A stretch of 16,675 nt of DNA from Sediminibacterium sp. (GTDB lineage Bacteria > Bacteroidota > Bacteroidia > Chitinophagales > Chitinophagaceae), in NCBI GenBank assembly GCA_023256555.1, contig JALRFB010000003.1, forward strand, positions 1 to 16,675. Reading direction: 5' to 3'. Under the pieces are notes generated by a model that worked only from the letters and a program-made list of their open reading frames with translations, was not told where the DNA came from and did no database searches. The position numbers and the translations under genes were made by a program. Shown piece by piece: positions 15,849-16,675 of this stretch; position 1 is the first letter of the stretch; each line of letters opens with the position of its first letter.

Positions 15849-16613
15849 TTGTTTGATATTACTATCTTAGGATCTGGCACCAGTACTGGGGTGCCGCTTA
15901 TTGGTTGCGATTGTCCAGTTTGCACATCCAATAATCCAAAAGATAAGCGTCTTAGAACCAGTATTAAAATTAGTTCTGCTACTACCACTGTGGTAATTGA
16001 TACGACTCCAGATTTTAGGTATCAAATGCTTCGTACTCATACCACTCAATTGAATGCAGTGGTTTTTACACATCCACATAGAGATCATTATGCAGGATTG
16101 GATGATATACGACCTTTCAATTTTTTTTCAAATCAGCCCATGCATATTTATGCAAATGAATTAACGCAAGTGGCCATCAAAAGAGATTTTTATTATGCAT
16201 TTGAAGAAAAAAAAGATGTCGGTTTGCCTGAAATGATTTTGCATACAATTGGGAAGGAGACTTTTACTATTGGAGATATACCTTTTATACCCATTCAAGT
16301 AATGCATAGAGAAATGCCTGTATTGGGTTTCAGAATTGGCGATTTTACCTATATCACTGATGCCAATTTTATTACACCAGAAGAACAAGAAAAAATTAAA
16401 GGATCAAAAGTGTTAATATTAAATGCGTTAAGGCCAGAGCCGCATCCTACCCATTTTACTTTACAAGAGGCATTAGATATGGTGGCAAAATTAGCAGTAC
16501 CGCAAGTGTATTTTACGCATTTTAGTCATCAAATTGGCTTACATGATCAAAGATCTTTAACATTGCCCAATGGGGTTGCATTAGCTTATGATGGCTTACA
16601 ATTTTCTATTTAG
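15849..16613 (+). CDS. PhnP-like metallo-beta-lactamase-fold hydrolase (TTG start)
   Basis: This 254-residue cytoplasmic hydrolase has the metallo-beta-lactamase fold and resembles PhnP, a cyclic phosphodiesterase. The HxHxDH motif is His75-Pro-His77-Arg-Asp79-His80, and other metal ligands are likely His153 (VMHREMP), Asp171 (YITDAN) and a His in YFTHFSHQ. A Cys-x-Cys-x2-Cys set near the N-terminus (Cys20, 22, 25 in GCDCPVC), with His227 at the other end, matches the structural zinc site of E. coli PhnP. There are no phosphonate genes nearby, so I do not assign the PhnP function or symbol. The start is TTG at 15849: the frame is closed by TAG at 15828, has no ATG or GTG between, and the next Met is residue 60. 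The conserved ITILGSGTSTGVP follows at once. Its natural substrate is unknown. Confidence 0.9.
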   Translation: MFDITILGSGTSTGVPLIGCDCPVCTSNNPKDKRLRTSIKISSATTTVVIDTTPDFRYQMLRTHTTQLNAVVFTHPHRDHYAGLDDIRPFNFFSNQPMHIYANELTQVAIKRDFYYAFEEKKDVGLPEMILHTIGKETFTIGDIPFIPIQVMHREMPVLGFRIGDFTYITDANFITPEEQEKIKGSKVLILNALRPEPHPTHFTLQEALDMVAKLAVPQVYFTHFSHQIGLHDQRSLTLPNGVALAYDGLQFSI

Positions 16614-16675
16614 GCATCATTTTTTTCAAGTACTATTACGCATTTTCGATGAAGGATAAATGCTTATTTATGTTC

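Noticed and set aside
16640..16663. Inverted repeat GCATTT ... AAATGC as a possible terminator
   Set aside because: The stem is 6 bases, AT-rich, has a 12-base loop and is not followed by a clear T run.
16614..16675. A possible short plus-strand start (ATG at 16649) or the end of a minus-strand gene (stop at 16636-16638)
   Set aside because: Only 9 to 13 codons are visible in either reading, with nothing recognisable, so no gene can be claimed.
1..16675. A defence island, mobile element, CRISPR array or new multi-gene system
   Set aside because: I looked for tandem repeats, terminal inverted repeats, transposase, integrase, nuclease and toxin-antitoxin genes and saw none; all genes but the 92-residue one belong to known families.

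Overview
The window reads as a low-GC chromosomal segment of a Bacteroidota bacterium, most likely near Chitinophagaceae (inferred by family resemblance; no search was run). The evidence is: a fused LpxC-FabZ lipid A gene, S9B dipeptidyl peptidase and alanine dehydrogenase of the type common in this phylum, an RprY-like response regulator, and repeated TAnnTTTG boxes, the -7 element of Bacteroidota promoters. Shine-Dalgarno sequences are not obvious. The lipid A genes show a Gram-negative cell. There are no rRNA or tRNA genes, insertion sequences, CRISPR arrays or phage genes, and base composition looks even. Coding density is very high; the longest gap is 120 bases (15439-15558).

Layout. (1) Plus strand, 1-3909: the C-terminal part of leuS, a secreted dipeptidyl peptidase IV, and ruvB, with 15-19 base gaps. 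(2) Minus strand, 8537-3906: copA (copper-exporting ATPase), recQ (DNA helicase) and an OmpR/RprY-type response regulator. RecQ starts on TTG two codons after the copA stop. (3) Plus strand, 8590-10253: tsaE (tRNA t6A ATPase) and ald (alanine dehydrogenase), divergent from copA across a 52-base promoter region. (4) Minus strand, 15438-10254: an HD-domain phosphohydrolase, lpxD, lpxC-fabZ, lpxA and a small orphan ABC ATPase, arranged as one operon that carries the early steps of lipid A synthesis. (5) Plus strand, 15559-16613: a 92-residue protein of unknown function and a PhnP-like metallo-beta-lactamase-fold hydrolase that starts on TTG.

How the genes relate. LpxA, the LpxC domain and LpxD catalyse the first three committed reactions from UDP-GlcNAc, and the fused FabZ domain draws 3-hydroxyacyl-ACP toward fatty acid synthesis, so one polypeptide sits at the branch between phospholipid and lipid A. 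The other neighbours (translation, recombination, copper efflux, peptide degradation, alanine catabolism) are housekeeping genes packed together without an obvious common pathway. I found no convincing new multi-gene system. The best leads are gene-level oddities: the copA/recQ junction, a Gly-to-Asp change in the NAD-binding loop of ald, an orphan ABC ATPase lacking the usual Q-loop and H-loop residues, a RecQ with its zinc cysteines at the extreme C-terminus, and near-leaderless promoters for tsaE and ald.
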